Source: Methanobacteriaceae archaeon
GTDB taxonomy: Archaea > Methanobacteriota > Methanobacteria > Methanobacteriales > Methanobacteriaceae
Assembly: GCA_027318585.1 (NCBI GenBank)
Contig: DAHVOW010000003.1
Location: forward strand, 62,001-126,000
Reading direction: 5' to 3'
DNA length: 64,000 nucleotides
How positions within the stretch are numbered: the first letter of the stretch is position 1; every line of letters begins with the position of its first letter. Below are positions 34,191 to 42,952 of this stretch, piece after piece. A program made the translations under genes and the position numbers. The notes beneath the pieces were generated by a model. That model was not told the DNA's origin. It was given only the letters and a program-made list of their open reading frames with translations, and made no database searches.

Positions 34191-35495
34191 ATGGAACTCG
34201 TAAAAAACGTGGTATGCCCCTTCTGCGGGACACTATGTGACGACATTATTTGTAAGGTGGAAAACGACGAGATCGTTGGAACCATAAACGCCTGTCGTAT
34301 TGGACACAGCAAATTTGTCCATGCTGAAGGTGCCATGCGCTGGAAAAAACCCCAGATAAGGGACGAAAACGGCGAATTGGTGGAGACCACCTATGATGAT
34401 GCCATTGAAAAGGCTGCCCAAGTCCTGGCTGCATCAAAAAGACCACTAATGTACGGCTGGAGCTGTACCGAATGTGAAGCCCAGGCCGTAGGTGTCGACC
34501 TGGCGGAGCAGACCAAGGCCATCGTGGATAACACAGCCTCAGTGTGCCACGGACCATCAGTGCTGGCATTACAGGACGTTGGTTACCCAATATGTACCTT
34601 TGGTGAGGTTAAAAACCGGGCCGATGTGGTGGTTTACTGGGGCTGCAACCCCATGCACGCCCACCCACGACACCTATCCCGCCACGTATTCGCCAGGGGA
34701 TTCTTCCGGGAAAGAGGCCGATCCGACCGGACCCTAATCGTGGTAGATCCCCGTGAAAGTGATTCCTCAAAATTGGCTGACATCCACCTGCAGGTGGGAT
34801 ACAACCAGGATTACGAACTTTTAGATGCCATGCGGGCAGCTATGATGGGCCATGAAATCCTATACGATGAAGTGGCCGGAATTCCCCGCGAAGAAATCAT
34901 GGAAGCCGTGGAAGCCCTGAAAAATGCTCAGTTCGGTATTCTCTTCTTCGGAATGGGAATCACTCACAGCCGAGGAAAGCACCGGAACATCGACACTGCC
35001 ATTATGATGGTCCAGGATTTGAACAACTTCGCTAAGTTCACCCTGATCCCAATGAGGGGACACTACAACGTGACTGGATTTAACCAGGTAGCAACCTGGG
35101 AGAGCGGATACCCCTACTGTATTGACTTTGCCACTGGAATTCCACGATACAATCCGGGTGAAACCGGTGCCAACGACGTTCTACAGAACAAGGAAACCGA
35201 TGCCATGATGGTTATCGCATCAGACCCAGGAGCTCACTTCCCACAGAAGTCCCTGCGACGCATGGCCGAAATACCGGTTATAGCCATCGAACCCCATCGA
35301 ACCCCCACTACGGAATTGGCTGATATCATCCTACCACCCGCCATCGTGGGAATGGAGACTGACGGAACCGCCTATCGTATGGAAGGTGTTCCCATCCGGA
35401 TGAGGAAAGTGGTGGACTCAGACCTTCTTTCGGACCGGGAAATACTGCAAAGACTGCTTAAAAGGGTAATGGAAATTAAAACCGCTTCCAAGTAA
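34191..35495 (+). CDS. fwdB: Formylmethanofuran dehydrogenase catalytic subunit FwdB (cysteine form)
   Basis: FwdB reduces CO2 to formate at a tungstopterin. The 434 residues start with the [4Fe-4S] motif CPFCGTLCDD and a third cysteine in INACRIGH. The tungsten ligand is the cysteine in TASVCHGPS (about residue 118), where some methanogens have selenocysteine; no in-frame UGA is present here. The pterin-binding stretches VVYWGCNPMHAHPRH and VVDPRESDSS are typical. Gene order HFGDACB is that of the tungsten isoenzyme. Confidence 0.95.
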   Translation: MELVKNVVCPFCGTLCDDIICKVENDEIVGTINACRIGHSKFVHAEGAMRWKKPQIRDENGELVETTYDDAIEKAAQVLAASKRPLMYGWSCTECEAQAVGVDLAEQTKAIVDNTASVCHGPSVLALQDVGYPICTFGEVKNRADVVVYWGCNPMHAHPRHLSRHVFARGFFRERGRSDRTLIVVDPRESDSSKLADIHLQVGYNQDYELLDAMRAAMMGHEILYDEVAGIPREEIMEAVEALKNAQFGILFFGMGITHSRGKHRNIDTAIMMVQDLNNFAKFTLIPMRGHYNVTGFNQVATWESGYPYCIDFATGIPRYNPGETGANDVLQNKETDAMMVIASDPGAHFPQKSLRRMAEIPVIAIEPHRTPTTELADIILPPAIVGMETDGTAYRMEGVPIRMRKVVDSDLLSDREILQRLLKRVMEIKTASK

Positions 35496-35502
35496 GCGGT
35501 AT

Positions 35503-35529
35503 TTTTCATTTTTTTTAATTTTTTAAATT
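35503..35529 (+). terminator. Poly-T terminator after the fwd operon
   Basis: Starting 8 bases after the fwdB stop, two runs of 8 and 6 thymines interrupted by AA end the operon, as expected for archaeal termination. There is no stem. Confidence 0.6.
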
Positions 35530-35751
35530 AACTGATTTATTCTTCTATTCATCTTACAAGAAACTGATTCTAAAATAACAGTTTAAACTAATTCCATCAG
35601 GATTACTAAAGGAATTTTTCATTTACTAAAAGAAGCAGTGAATGTGGGTACTCCGGGGGGCTATGATACACATTCCATCCTCATGGTTACGTAGATTAGT
35701 ATCTGAATCTTAAAAATGAAAAAAAAATGGGAAGGGGAGTATGAACTCCCA

Positions 35752-37074
35752 TTAATTTCTTCGAGTGCCTACCAGTCCACCAAGTACTAATAGTACTGCC
35801 AGAACAATTCCGGCTAGTGGCGCTCCGGTGGTTTGCATACCGATGGTTCCGGCTGCTCTAACTGTGGTTTCTTCCTGGACGTTGATGGTTATGGATTGTT
35901 GGTTGCTGTTGAGAGTGGGGTCGAAAGTGCTGGTTGAAAGTGTAGGATTGAGCAGATATTGTCCTGCTTCCACTATCCGTAAGGATAGCCACATGTACGG
36001 ATCTCCCACTGGAACTTCACCTATGGTCCAGGTTATGATCCTGGTGGTTGGATCGTAAGTGTACGTTCCTGTGTCCACATTAGCACCAGCAAATTCCAGT
36101 CCCTCAGGGATTTTATAGGTCATAACCACATCCTTAGCAGCGTCAGGTCCTTTGTTACCCACTTTAAGGGTGTAGATCACTGTTTCTCTGACTACGGGAT
36201 CTTCTTTACTAGGTGTTATCTGGAGATAAAGGCCAGATTGCACACGAGTAACGTAATATCCGGAAACCGCCGAATCATTCTGATCTGCAGTGTTAATGGC
36301 GTTAGTCCATTTTACACCAGTTCCTTGGGTGGAGTAAACCCTATATGCATAAGCATCGAAAGCAGCGAAATTATCTAAATTTTCGAATGCATAGGTTACC
36401 TTTATCATCCCATTATCAATTAGGGTTAAACCAGCATATTCGGGCCTGGCCAGTGTGGTAGTTCCAATACTGCCTGCGTATAGGTCTATGAACATAATAT
36501 TAAAGCTGTTGGATGCATCATTCATGTTCTGACCTTCGAAGATAGGATAATCCAATACAGTACTTGGTCTCCAATCTTGAGGACCGTAGAGGAAATCAGC
36601 CTTGGTGAATGTCTCTGTTATGGTTACGTAATTAAGATCACTTGGCTTAGGATAAGAATTTTTAGCCACAGGATTCCAAACATAACCACTGCTGGTGATG
36701 GTTACATTGAAGTTATCAGGTATAGTACCGTTCACTGCCAGTAATAGAATTCCATTATCAATCCATCCCACACTGCCTGTATCAAAGATATAGAATGTAC
36801 CGGACTGATTGCTAGTAAAAACCACGTTCCCAGTGTTGCTACTGTTTATGGAAGAAATTTTTAAACTATTCAATCCTTGACCTGTACTTTGATTCGAATG
36901 GAAATTGTAGCTTTCATTTCCAAAATCATCGAACCGGGCACCTGCATCGTTGGACACGGTTAGATTAACATTTTTATTGGTAGGTATTTCAGCGGCGGTT
37001 GCACAACTACAGAGAATCATAACCACAGCAAAGGTCATTACCATCATAATTGTGTGTTTTTTCAAGTATTTCAC
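35752..37074 (-). CDS. Secreted surface protein with DUF3344-like and DUF11 domains
   Basis: The 440 residues begin with a signal peptide (MKYLKKHTIMMVMTFAVVMI then LCSCATAAE). A DUF3344-like domain follows (GILLLAVNGTIPDNFNVTI), then one DUF11 repeat (about 285-390; LQITPSKEDPVVRETVIYTL and VGNKGPDAAKDVVM) and a C-terminal membrane helix (LAGIVLAVLLVLGGL) ending RRN. Methanobacteriales use such proteins as cell-surface adhesins on pseudomurein. It stands alone, convergent with the fwd operon. Confidence 0.82.
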   Translation of the reverse strand: MKYLKKHTIMMVMTFAVVMILCSCATAAEIPTNKNVNLTVSNDAGARFDDFGNESYNFHSNQSTGQGLNSLKISSINSSNTGNVVFTSNQSGTFYIFDTGSVGWIDNGILLLAVNGTIPDNFNVTITSSGYVWNPVAKNSYPKPSDLNYVTITETFTKADFLYGPQDWRPSTVLDYPIFEGQNMNDASNSFNIMFIDLYAGSIGTTTLARPEYAGLTLIDNGMIKVTYAFENLDNFAAFDAYAYRVYSTQGTGVKWTNAINTADQNDSAVSGYYVTRVQSGLYLQITPSKEDPVVRETVIYTLKVGNKGPDAAKDVVMTYKIPEGLEFAGANVDTGTYTYDPTTRIITWTIGEVPVGDPYMWLSLRIVEAGQYLLNPTLSTSTFDPTLNSNQQSITINVQEETTVRAAGTIGMQTTGAPLAGIVLAVLLVLGGLVGTRRN

Positions 37075-37224
37075 CTCCTTTTAAGCTTTTAAATAATCTA
37101 AATGACATGTTGAGCTTTGCATTTCAATTTATATAAATATTGTTATTCGCTATATGGGCTTAAAAAAGATATTATAATGCTTTAATTCGACACGAATTCG
37201 CATGCTTATTGTAAAAAAATCAAA

Positions 37225-38016
37225 TTAGTATTCATTTATTTTCAAGGGTATGCATGCCTTTCGGTCATGAATATCTGCAATCTCCACCTTAATTCCATAG
37301 GCCTTCTCCATATTCTCCGCGGTGACCACCTCTTCGGGAGAACCAACATCGAGGAAGGATCCGTCCTGCATTATGGCCACTTTATTGGCGGAGAGGAAGG
37401 CGTGGTCCGGGAAGTGAGAGGACATTATCACTGAAAGACCAGTTTTAGCCAGGTTTTCAATGATTTTAAGGGTCCTAATCTGGTTTCCAAAGTCCAGATG
37501 GGAGGTGGGCTCGTCCAGGATCATTATATCAGGTTCCTGGGCCAGGACCCTGGCAATGAAGACCAGTTGCTGCTCCCCGCCACTGATCTCGGTGTAGGGC
37601 TTATCCTCCATGTGGCTGATGTTCAGTGATCTTAAAGCTTTTCTGGCGATTTTATAGTCCTTCTCCGAGGGGGATTCGAAGAGTTCCAGGTGGGGGGATC
37701 TTCCCATTAAAACCACGTCTAAAACTGTGAAAGGAAAGGTGGAATAGTGTATCTGGGGTATGTAACCTATTTTTTTAGCTACACTGACCGCAGACAGTGA
37801 GTCCAGGTCTTCACCATCTAAAATGATGGTTCCGGAATTTAATTTCATAAGACCGGTAAGGCACTTGATCAGGGTCGTTTTTCCTGTCCCGTTTGCACCT
37901 AAAATGCAAAAAACATCTCCATGGTCGGTGGAGAAATTGATATCCCGGAAGATGTTATTTTCCCCATCATATGAAAAGCTACCATTTTGAATTTCCATCA
38001 GTTGGTTCATACCCAA
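37225..38016 (-). CDS. FecE/BtuD-type ABC importer ATPase
   Basis: The 263 residues have Walker A GANGTGKTT, the Q-loop YIPQIHYSTF, signature SGGEQQLVFIARVL, Walker B IMILDEPTSHLD and the switch histidine (MSSHFPDH). It powers the import system encoded upstream (permease 38007, binding protein 39071). It overlaps the permease gene by 10 bases. Substrates of this class include ferric siderophores, cobalamin and, for the MolBCA branch, molybdate; the sequence does not decide. Confidence 0.92.
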   Translation of the reverse strand: MGMNQLMEIQNGSFSYDGENNIFRDINFSTDHGDVFCILGANGTGKTTLIKCLTGLMKLNSGTIILDGEDLDSLSAVSVAKKIGYIPQIHYSTFPFTVLDVVLMGRSPHLELFESPSEKDYKIARKALRSLNISHMEDKPYTEISGGEQQLVFIARVLAQEPDIMILDEPTSHLDFGNQIRTLKIIENLAKTGLSVIMSSHFPDHAFLSANKVAIMQDGSFLDVGSPEEVVTAENMEKAYGIKVEIADIHDRKACIPLKINEY

Positions 38017-39044
38017 ACCTCTTTACTCTTTCTAAGAAGGTATAAGAAGAAAGGAACTCCTATCAATGCAGTAAGGATTCCCACTGGAATTTCGACGGTG
38101 GTAATTGTCCGGGCCACATCATCGATCAGTAACATGAAGAATGCCCCGATAATAACACTGGCTGGTAATAGAATTTTATGGTCAGGTCCCACTATCATAC
38201 GTGCCACATGGGGTATGACCAGCCCCACCCAACCTATTATGCCGCAGATACTCACTGAAGAAGCAGTTACAATGGTGCAACTGAAAATTATAATGGCCTG
38301 TAGCTTTTTGGTATCCACCCCCATGGTACGAGCCTCTTCTTCCCCCATGGACAGTACATTTATCCGCCAGCGGATGAGTAACAGGATAGAAATTCCGAAT
38401 AGTACGGGTATGCCCATCATCACCAATTTCTGTGGAGTCACCCCTGCAAAACTTCCTAACAGCCAGAAGACAATGCTGGGAAGCTGTTGGTAGGGATCAG
38501 CCACATATTTAGCCAGAGAAATCATGGCCCCGAAGAAGGATTCGATGGCGATTCCACACAAGATCAAGGTCAGGATGGAGGTGCCTTTGAAGGTTCTGCT
38601 TATGAAATAGGTGAGAGCCACGGCTATCAGGCCCCCTATAAACGCTGATACCTGGATCATCACTGCACTGAGGGAAAGAAGTATGGCCAGAGCCGCTCCA
38701 AATCCTGCTCCAGCAGAAACTCCCAGTTTATCAGGAGATACCAGAGGGTTTTTAAATAAACCCTGGAAAGCTGCTCCAGCTATGGATAATGCCGATCCAA
38801 CCAACATAGCTGCCAGAATACGGGGCAACCTAATCTGGAAAATCACCGCATCCGAAGGCAAGGGGACAATGGTGTTAAGTGGCACTATCTTCGAAGCAAT
38901 AACCATTAATACTTCCAGAGGGCTGATGGGATACCTTCCAACCAGGAATGAACTGAAAAATAAAAGAATTAAGGGAATGGTTAGTAGTAAGAGGGTGGAG
39001 GTTTGATGGGCTAATAGTTTGTTTCTGATGCTGGTTTTGAACAT
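38007..39044 (-). CDS. FecCD-type ABC importer permease
   Basis: The 345-residue permease has about ten membrane helices and the family landmarks RLPRILAAMLVGSALSIAG, FKNPLVSPDKLGVSAGAGFG and CGIIGWVGLVIPHVARMIVG followed by DHKILLPAS. It forms the channel of a class III-binding-protein importer. Only one permease gene is present, so it must homodimerise. It lies 26 bases after the binding protein gene. Confidence 0.93.
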   Translation of the reverse strand: MFKTSIRNKLLAHQTSTLLLLTIPLILLFFSSFLVGRYPISPLEVLMVIASKIVPLNTIVPLPSDAVIFQIRLPRILAAMLVGSALSIAGAAFQGLFKNPLVSPDKLGVSAGAGFGAALAILLSLSAVMIQVSAFIGGLIAVALTYFISRTFKGTSILTLILCGIAIESFFGAMISLAKYVADPYQQLPSIVFWLLGSFAGVTPQKLVMMGIPVLFGISILLLIRWRINVLSMGEEEARTMGVDTKKLQAIIIFSCTIVTASSVSICGIIGWVGLVIPHVARMIVGPDHKILLPASVIIGAFFMLLIDDVARTITTVEIPVGILTALIGVPFFLYLLRKSKEVWV

Positions 39045-39070
39045 TTATTCCTACCTAAACTGGGATTTTT

Positions 39071-40138
39071 CTAGGCTTCTAAGCCTGAAGAGGTTAATAT
39101 ATCGCTTAATTCCGAATCGGTTAAGTTATAGTGGTAGAAGTTGGCATAGAATTTTCTAGTCATGTTATTAAGATCCAGATCTGAAAATTTATCGGGATAT
39201 AAGACTTTAGCAGTCCATGCGATACCTAAAATCGTGTTAGCTCCAGGGGGACTTTCAAACCAGTTAAAGGGTGATTGTGGAACCAGATAAACTTGCTTAT
39301 CCTGTACTGCTTTCACATTCTGCCAGACCGGATCACTGTAGATGTTTTGGTAAAACTGCGGATCGCTGGCAATGATCACATCTGGGTTCGCAGCCAGAAT
39401 CATTTCCATAGAAACTGTGGAACTTCCCTTGGCCAAAGGCACCTGCACCACGTTAACCCCGCCGCAGATGTCGATTAATTGGGTGTGACTGGAACCAGAG
39501 GGATTACTCTGTAATCCTGTACTATCCCTGGCGTAGTAGACCTTCTTTTTCTGTGAGTCTGGAATTTCCGCCACTCTGCCCTGGACTTTCTTAAGCACAT
39601 TATTATGAATCTCTATTAAATCCTCAGCCTTTTCATCTTGACCCAGGATTAAGCCCAGGAATCGAATGGAGGCGGTTATGTTGGTAATGTTGTTATCTCC
39701 CTCCACGTCCACCACTGGAATGGAGCCGCATTTTTGCTGAATGGCATCCACGTCTTCCACGGACCGACCATGACCCACAAAAACCACATCCGGATGGGCA
39801 GATAATATAGCTTCGTAATTGGCATCCTCTTTTCCCCCACCCAGCACTGGTAGGTTACTATATTTTTCAGCCATGTACTGGTTCTCACTATCACCCCTTT
39901 CAGCGCTCCAACCAATCAATTTATCCGGGGCCAACATGTAAAGCATTACCGTAGTGGAGGCGGTAATAGAATAAACCCGATTTATCTCCGATGGCACATC
40001 AATGCTGCGCCCTAACATATCCTTATCTTTACTATTTAAGGAGCTGCTTGAAGTTTGATTTATTATATAGACGCCTAGTGCGGTTACCAGAACCAATATG
40101 AGAATAATTGCAATCAGACTATTTCTTTCCTGCTTCAT
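39071..40138 (-). CDS. Class III (FecB/BtuF-type) ABC substrate-binding protein
   Basis: The 355-residue lipid- or helix-anchored protein starts with a membrane helix (SLIAIILILVLVTALGVYII) and then a metal-chelate-binding fold: GRSIDVPSEINRVYS, PDVVFVGHGRS, the long helix, then NWFESPPGANTILGIAWTA. The NWFESPPGAN region and the C-terminal FYHYNLTDSEL resemble MolA-type molybdate/tungstate binders as well as ferric-siderophore binders. The tungsten-rich neighbourhood favours an oxyanion, but this is not settled. A second ATG at 40147 is possible; 40138 has the better distance to AGGT. Confidence 0.82.
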   Translation of the reverse strand: MKQERNSLIAIILILVLVTALGVYIINQTSSSSLNSKDKDMLGRSIDVPSEINRVYSITASTTVMLYMLAPDKLIGWSAERGDSENQYMAEKYSNLPVLGGGKEDANYEAILSAHPDVVFVGHGRSVEDVDAIQQKCGSIPVVDVEGDNNITNITASIRFLGLILGQDEKAEDLIEIHNNVLKKVQGRVAEIPDSQKKKVYYARDSTGLQSNPSGSSHTQLIDICGGVNVVQVPLAKGSSTVSMEMILAANPDVIIASDPQFYQNIYSDPVWQNVKAVQDKQVYLVPQSPFNWFESPPGANTILGIAWTAKVLYPDKFSDLDLNNMTRKFYANFYHYNLTDSELSDILTSSGLEA

Positions 40139-40251
40139 CAGTACCATACCTGTGGAAGTTATTTATTGATGGGTGTTCACACTCAGATCATTTGAAAGAA
40201 TTTCATTTAATAATACTATTTAAAGTAGTTAGTACTGGTATTCGCTTGTTT

Positions 40252-40277
40252 AAGATATGTATATATATACACTTCAA
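40252..40277. promoter_or_regulatory. Weak half-match to the tup/ferredoxin 26-bp dyad
   Basis: The gap between the ABC importer and the surface-protein gene contains AAGATATGT, an 8-bp spacer and ACACTTCAA. The left arm keeps GATATGT, as at 45674 and 47426, but the right arm matches poorly. The spacer is itself TATA-like (ATATATAT). Confidence 0.3.
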
Positions 40278-40332
40278 TAATATTATTTTAAAACCTCATG
40301 TAAAGGGAAATAATATTCTAAAGGGAATGAAT

Positions 40333-41136
40333 ATGAATCTTCGATCGATTATATTGGCCACAATTACTATTGCACTCTTTTTTTCGGTATTCGGCACGGC
40401 TTTTGCCGAAGATTATCCTGGAGCTTCCATAAGTGTCACTGTGGATAAAAGAACGGTTAACGTGGGGGACACGGTGTACATGACCGTCACTGCCACTAAC
40501 ACGGGGGTTAATTGTACCTTGACCAACGTAGTGGTGTACATTTCCAAAGGAGAACTCAAAGTTTTATCAGCATCATACTCCGGTGATAATCCCAGCAAAG
40601 GCTATCAGTCGGCCAGTAGTTCATGGCCATTAGGCAATATAAGGCCTGGAAAGAAGGTAGGACCATATAAAACCCTGGTCCTGGGTCTTCAAATCCCTCC
40701 TGAAGCGGCTGGAAAAACAATAACCTTATCAGCCAGATTTAAACTTCCCCTTAACTTTTATTACGACAATTTAGGAACAAATTACCAAAATTTCTATCCC
40801 AGCGTTTCAGCTGATTCAGCCACCATTACGGTTAATCCCAGTGGTCAGGGAACTGGTACCGGCACCGGTGGGGGAGGAACATCAGCTGGCCCTGGTGCCG
40901 CTTCTCCTGGAAATACTAATACCCTATCTGGAGCAGCACAAATAGTTCAACAGGCTGATTCTGATGGTATTGGTGATGGATTAGCTGGATCGGACGATTC
41001 TGGTGGTAAAGCCTACGAAGTTTATGAGAACCTGACTGAAAACCAAGAGGAAGCTTCTCCGTACAGTTATTTAGCAGGCATACTACTAATCGTGGCTTTA
41101 GTAATCGGCGGATACTTCTATGGTATAAGAAGATGA
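40333..41136 (+). CDS. Secreted, membrane-anchored protein with one DUF11/CARDB-like domain
   Basis: The 267-residue protein has a signal peptide (NLRSIILATITIALFFSVF, cleaved near FAEDY), one Ig-like domain with VTVDKRTVNVGDTVYMTVTA typical of DUF11/CARDB, and a Gly/Thr/Ser-rich linker. An acidic stretch and a C-terminal helix (YLAGILLIVALVIGGYF) ending YGIRR follow. The start at 40333 is 7 bases after AAAGGG; the ATG at 40327 is too close. It is the first gene of an apparent unit with the MotA/TolQ-like and DUF2149 genes. Confidence 0.75.
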   Translation: MNLRSIILATITIALFFSVFGTAFAEDYPGASISVTVDKRTVNVGDTVYMTVTATNTGVNCTLTNVVVYISKGELKVLSASYSGDNPSKGYQSASSSWPLGNIRPGKKVGPYKTLVLGLQIPPEAAGKTITLSARFKLPLNFYYDNLGTNYQNFYPSVSADSATITVNPSGQGTGTGTGGGGTSAGPGAASPGNTNTLSGAAQIVQQADSDGIGDGLAGSDDSGGKAYEVYENLTENQEEASPYSYLAGILLIVALVIGGYFYGIRR

Positions 41137-41207
41137 GTTACTCCCTTTTTTAATGTTTTAGCAACTTAAAGGTATTATTAAAGATTATAAAGATTAACGG
41201 TGATTAA

Positions 41208-41852
41208 ATGGCCTTAGAATACTTCAGCGGATTTTCAGCTTCAATGCACACCATCTCCCAGAGTCTCCTGTATCCGGTTTTAATTGTTTTGGCCATATTC
41301 TTCATTTATTCTCTCCTTTCCGTGGGGATGATGCTGGCAGAATACTATAGACGCCGTAAAATACACTTAGACGTTAAAAATGTGGCGGGGTTAATTCTAT
41401 CCCTATCAAGGGAAAACATCTCCAGTGAGATCTCCACGGTCTTAAACAACGTTCAAATCTCTGAAAGCTATAAACAAGTTCTAATAGCCCTGTCTCAAAC
41501 CAAGAATGCTGATCCTGCTTTCCGGGAATCACTGGCACTGAAGATGATGGAAGATGAAACCATTAAGGTCGCTAAGAAACTGGAAAAAACTGATATTATC
41601 GCCAAAATATCGCCGGCAGTGGGGTTAATGGGAACATTAATCCCCCTGGGGCCAGGATTAACTGCTCTGGGAGCGGGAGAAATTCAACTCCTGGCAGACC
41701 ACCTTATGACCGCCTTTGATGCAGCAGTACTGGGTATGGCGGCGGCGGCCATTGCTTTTACTATTTCCAAAATCAGACGTCGATGGTACGAAGAAGACAT
41801 TTCCAACCTTGAAACCCTGGCTGAGTCAGTTCTGGAGGTTTTAAAATCTTAA
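41208..41852 (+). CDS. MotA/TolQ/ExbB-family proton channel subunit
   Basis: In 214 residues there is an N-terminal membrane helix (LLYPVLIVLAIFFIYSLLSV) and a cytoplasmic loop. Two helices with the family signature follow: AKISPAVGLMGTLIPLGPGL and FDAAVLGMAAAAIAFTIS. These proteins pair with an ExbD-like partner to use the ion gradient for work on the cell envelope. The partner here is most likely the DUF2149 protein encoded 8 bases downstream. The upstream surface protein may be the driven element. Confidence 0.86.
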   Translation: MALEYFSGFSASMHTISQSLLYPVLIVLAIFFIYSLLSVGMMLAEYYRRRKIHLDVKNVAGLILSLSRENISSEISTVLNNVQISESYKQVLIALSQTKNADPAFRESLALKMMEDETIKVAKKLEKTDIIAKISPAVGLMGTLIPLGPGLTALGAGEIQLLADHLMTAFDAAVLGMAAAAIAFTISKIRRRWYEEDISNLETLAESVLEVLKS

Positions 41853-41860
41853 AACGAAGG

Positions 41861-42202
41861 ATGATGAAACGGCGAAAAGCTCTGCTTTCTTCTGATGAGC
41901 AGATAGATCCCATGATCTACGCGGTTAACATGGTAGACTGTATGCTGGTCTTAGCAGTGGGTTTTCTCATATTCACCATCATGTCCATGAACCTGCAGAG
42001 TGTGGTTTTCGCGGATATGTCCCCTGAGGAGAGGATGGAGTTGTCTAACCTCATTAAACAGACGGTGGAAGTGGAAATGGGCCAGGAAATTAACCAAACA
42101 CTGGAGATCGAAACCGGAAGTGGCAGTGGATATCAGGAGATGGGTATGGTCTACAAGGACCCCCAGACCGGTAAGTTGATAATGGTTCCGGGAGGAAGCT
42201 GA
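41861..42202 (+). CDS. DUF2149 protein, ExbD/TolR-like
   Basis: The 113-residue protein has one membrane helix (CMLVLAVGFLIFTIMSM) preceded by DPMIYAVNMVD, which places an aspartate at the helix entrance, as in ExbD/TolR stators. A short extracellular tail with MVYKDPQTGKLIMVP, the DUF2149 signature, follows. Pairing with the MotA/TolQ-like subunit is clear from adjacency. A second ATG at 41864 is equally possible. Confidence 0.82.
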   Translation: MMKRRKALLSSDEQIDPMIYAVNMVDCMLVLAVGFLIFTIMSMNLQSVVFADMSPEERMELSNLIKQTVEVEMGQEINQTLEIETGSGSGYQEMGMVYKDPQTGKLIMVPGGS

Positions 42203-42229
42203 ACCATTTTTTTTAATTGAGGTGATACA

Positions 42230-42934
42230 ATGGCAGTTTTTGTATGTATGGATGATACTGACAACCTGAACTCCAGGGGAACGGGAAGACTGGCCCGAGC
42301 GGTGGCGGCCAAACTCTCAGAGAACTATTCCGTGTTGGGAGTTACCCGTCATCAGTTGTATGTGCATCCGGATATCCCCTACACTTCCCATAATAGCTGT
42401 GGGGTGGTGCACCTGGACCTTTCCGGCCAGGAATTTTTGGGAGACATCTTCGATATAGTAAAATCAGAGATGCTGGATGATTTTATAGAAGGCAGCGATC
42501 CAGGTCTGGCTGTGGCCAGCAGCGAACAGATCTCCCCGGCACTGGTTGCCTATGGAAAGGATGCTAAAAACACAGTTCTATCCCAGGATAAGGCCCGGAC
42601 ACTTGCCAGAAATCTGGGGATTCAACTGGAAGGCCTGGGCGGAACTGAGGATGGTGTGATTGGAGCCATGGCTGGTTTAGGATTAGCTTCAACCGCTAAT
42701 GATGGTAGATTTTTAATGATCGGTGAAATAAGGGAATTAACCGGCGCACAAACCGTTCAAAAGCTCATTAAGGCCGGTATTGATGGAATATATACTCTGG
42801 ACGGAAGGTCAGTTACCGATGGCATTATCTTTAACGATGAGAACAAGTCGGTAAAGCCCTGCCCTGTGAATGGTCAGGCCATATTATATGTGGAAAAAAA
42901 AGATGGGGAGTATTGGGCGGTTAAAAGAAATTAA
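42230..42934 (+). CDS. TiaS-like DDTD-motif protein
   Basis: The 234-residue protein opens with VCMDDTDNLNSRGTGRLA, matching the N-terminal nucleotide/phosphate-binding motif of TiaS (tRNA-Ile2 agmatidine synthetase, DDTDS). It lacks the C-terminal OB-fold and zinc domains of TiaS, and is therefore a single-domain relative. Later segments include EGLGGTEDGVIGAMAGLG and IYTLDGRSV. Its substrate is unknown. The gene is 27 bases after DUF2149 and may belong to that unit. Confidence 0.68.
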   Translation: MAVFVCMDDTDNLNSRGTGRLARAVAAKLSENYSVLGVTRHQLYVHPDIPYTSHNSCGVVHLDLSGQEFLGDIFDIVKSEMLDDFIEGSDPGLAVASSEQISPALVAYGKDAKNTVLSQDKARTLARNLGIQLEGLGGTEDGVIGAMAGLGLASTANDGRFLMIGEIRELTGAQTVQKLIKAGIDGIYTLDGRSVTDGIIFNDENKSVKPCPVNGQAILYVEKKDGEYWAVKRN

Positions 42935-42952
42935 ACAACATTCTCGTTAGAT

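Noticed and set aside
34191..35495. Selenocysteine in FwdB
   Set aside because: The ligand codon is TGT in TASVCHGPS, and there is no in-frame UGA.
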